The notes beneath the pieces were generated by a model. It had not been told where the DNA came from and ran no database searches. It saw only the letters and a list, made by a program, of their open reading frames with translations. Positions 62,164-64,000 of a DNA stretch of 64,000 nt are shown in pieces. The translations under genes and the position numbers were made by a program. Source of the stretch: Pristionchus mayeri (taxonomy: Eukaryota > Nematoda > Chromadorea > Rhabditida > Neodiplogasteridae); contig BTRK01000004.1 in the NCBI GenBank assembly GCA_036245805.1, positions 24,194,619 to 24,258,618 on the forward strand, given 5' to 3'. Position 1 is the stretch's first letter. Each line of letters begins with the position of its first letter.

Positions 62164-62805
62164 TCTCTGTCTAAATGAAATGCTGATCCTTCAAAAAGTC
62201 AGGATGTAGGTCGCTCACATGAAGTTTGGGACATGGTTGTATTCGTTTCCTTGGTCTGACAGATTTATGATAGTGTGTGCTGAAGAGAGTATAGACGCCC
62301 CTATCCACCACTAAAATACCTAGGTTGATTGGCCAAAAACGAACGAAGGGAGATGTCAGAATGCACATTGGTTAAAATCGGACAAAACTTTATGACCAAA
62401 GTGATGTATATACATTCGAATTTTTCGAAATCGTCTTTCTTATGTTTCCTTTTAGTACTTGACGAGGTTAGACTAAAACTGAAGTTTCAGATTTTTCCCT
62501 TGTGTTGCAGCTGCAGCAGGCTGCTGCAAAGTTCTGGTAACGAGCATTCCATTTAAATGATTTCGAATATGAAATTGATGATATTTATACTCAGAAATGT
62601 TTTTAGGATCAAATGAGAGATTCTGGCACATCTCGTTCATTTTTCACTTGTTCGACCGTTGCAGCAGAGCCAAGTCAGGTAAGTTTTTATTTAATAATTT
62701 CAGCGTAGATTTTTCCCCCACTCAAAACTTTCTCAGATTGTAGAGCTTGAAATTCTGTAGATGCCTGATTTTTTCCGGAAATTATTTCGACGGTCTTGGT
62801 ACTTT
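62164..62805. other. Non-coding stretch
   Basis: I see no supportable gene. A coding-like stretch near 62500-62660 contains short CAG/GCTGCTGC runs but no clear frame. Confidence 0.35.
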
Positions 62806-64000
62806 CCTACTAGGGAGAGAAGGAGAGAGGGAGAGAGGGAAGGAGGAAGAGAGGGATAGAAGGAGAGAGGGAGAAGGAGAGAAAGATAGAGGGAGAGATG
62901 GAGGGAGGGAGAGAGGGGAGGGAGGGAGAGAGGGAGATAAAGGAAGAGAAAGATAGAGGGATAGGGAGGGGAAGAATGAGAGAGGGGGAGGGAGTGAGGG
63001 AGATAGAGAGGGGGGGGATAGAGGGATAGAAAGATAGAGGGATAGGGGGGGGGGAATGAGAGAGGGGGAGGGAGAGAGGGAGATAGAGAGGGGGAGGGAG
63101 AGAGGGAGATAGAGAGGGAGAGAAGGAGAGAGGGAGATAGAGAGGGATATAAAGAAAGAGGGATAGGGAGGGAAAGAAGGAGAGAGGGAGATAGAGAGGG
63201 AGAGAGGGAGGGAGAGAGGGAGATAGAGAGGGAGAGAGGGAGGGAGAGAGAGATAGAGAGAGGGAGAGAAAGATAGAGGGATAGGGAGGGGAAGAATGAG
63301 AGAGGGGGAGGGAGAGAGGGAGATAGAGAGGGAGAGAAAGATAGAGGGATAGGGAGGGAAAGAAGGAGAGAGGGAGATAGAGAGGGAGAGAGGGAGATAG
63401 AGAGGGAGAGAGGGAGATAGAGAGGGAGAGAAAGATAGAGGGATAGGGGGGGAAGAATGAGAGAGGGGGAGGGAGAGAGGGAGATAGAGGGGGGGGGGAG
63501 AGAGGGAGATAGAGAGGGAGAGAAAGATAGAGGGATAGGGAGGGGAAGAATGAGAGAGGGGGGGAGAGGGAGATAGAGAGGGAGAGGAGAGAAGGAGAGA
63601 AGGAGAGAAGGAGAGAAGGAGAGAAGGAGAGAAGGAGAGAAGGAGAGAGGGAGAGAAGGAGAGAGGGAGAGAGGGAGAAGGAGAGAAAGATAGAGGGAGA
63701 GAGGGAGGGAGGGAGAGAGAGAGGGAGATAGAGAGGGGGAGGGAGAGAGGGAGATAGAGAGGGAGAGAGGGAGAAGGAGAGGAAGATAGAGGGAGAGAGG
63801 GAGAGAAGGAGAGAGGGAGAGAGGGAGAAGGAGAGAAAGATAGAGGGAGAGAGGGAGAGAAGGAGAGAGGGAGAGAGGGAGAAGGAGGGAAAGATAGAGG
63901 GAGAGAGGGAGATAGAGGGATAGGGAGGGGAAGAATGAGAGAGGGAGGGAGGGAGAGAGGAAAGGAGGAAGAGAGGGAGATAGAGAGGGAGAGGACTGAA
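62806..64000 (+). repeat. Purine-rich satellite (GGGAGAGA-type), runs off the window
   Basis: More than 1.19 kb of nearly pure A/G on the plus strand, built from GGGAGA, GAGATAGAGAGG and GATAGAGGGATAGGGAGGGG blocks. The blocks recur at 60-150 bp spacing as a loose higher-order repeat (for example GGGGAAGAATGAGAGAGG at about 62969, 63289, 63450 and 63542). The few T bases are nearly all within GATA. The 69-codon ORF into it is meaningless. Confidence 0.95.

Noticed and set aside
62747..62956. ORF rich in Arg, Glu and Gly in the purine tract
   Set aside because: Pure A/G sequence cannot make stops readily. It is a composition artefact.
1..64000. CRISPR arrays, bacterial operons or prophage
   Set aside because: Spliced genes, nematode orthologs and MITEs show eukaryotic nuclear DNA. 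The tandem repeats have no spacer structure.

Overview
The window is eukaryotic nuclear DNA from a nematode, probably a rhabditid. The best evidence is a V-ATPase subunit E gene (25237-26472) that splices into 226 residues closely matching Caenorhabditis VHA-8. Supporting signs are introns of about 35-45 nt, AG acceptors directly upstream of start codons (possible spliced-leader sites), and two adjacent nematode-style seven-helix receptor genes. I cannot name the genus.

Most of the sequence is transposon-derived. From 1 to 10 kb it holds MITEs, a large foldback and a retropepsin fragment. A partial LC3/LGG-2-like gene sits near 10.1-10.3 kb. Two paralogous seven-helix receptor genes follow on the minus strand (11.8-13.0 and 15.1-16.5 kb), separated by a three-level nest of MITEs. 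From 17 to 18 kb MITEs stand in an end-to-end cluster. From 18.3 to 23.4 kb two non-LTR retrotransposons stand head to head.

The host genes of 25-48.4 kb are vha-8 on the plus strand, a TPR protein that I identify as APC7-like (minus strand, at least 26.7-46.8 kb, with three introns of 3-9 kb filled by transposons), and a DNAJC12-like co-chaperone (minus, 47.8-48.3 kb). From 48.35 to 58.7 kb lies a composite of nested elements. A lysine-rich terminal exon, a tandem array of heat-shock-element-like sequence, a small intronless ORF and a Tc1-like foldback follow. The window ends in more than 1 kb of purine-rich satellite.

The most interesting pattern is host exons, still with their introns, sitting inside DNA elements with terminal inverted repeats. 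A broken GAR1 copy lies in a 3.97-kb element (42.49-46.46 kb) that itself interrupts a MITE. HMG-box exons lie in a 2.3-kb TA-flanked element present twice in inverted orientation (52.56-54.86 and 55.80-58.10 kb). An unidentified exon is the spacer of a long foldback (29.96-31.33 kb). This resembles Pack-type transduplication by cut-and-paste elements. The window also holds near-perfect insertion records: empty and filled sites for a hAT-like element and for the TA-flanked element, and a MITE inserted inside a splice donor that its target-site duplication restored.
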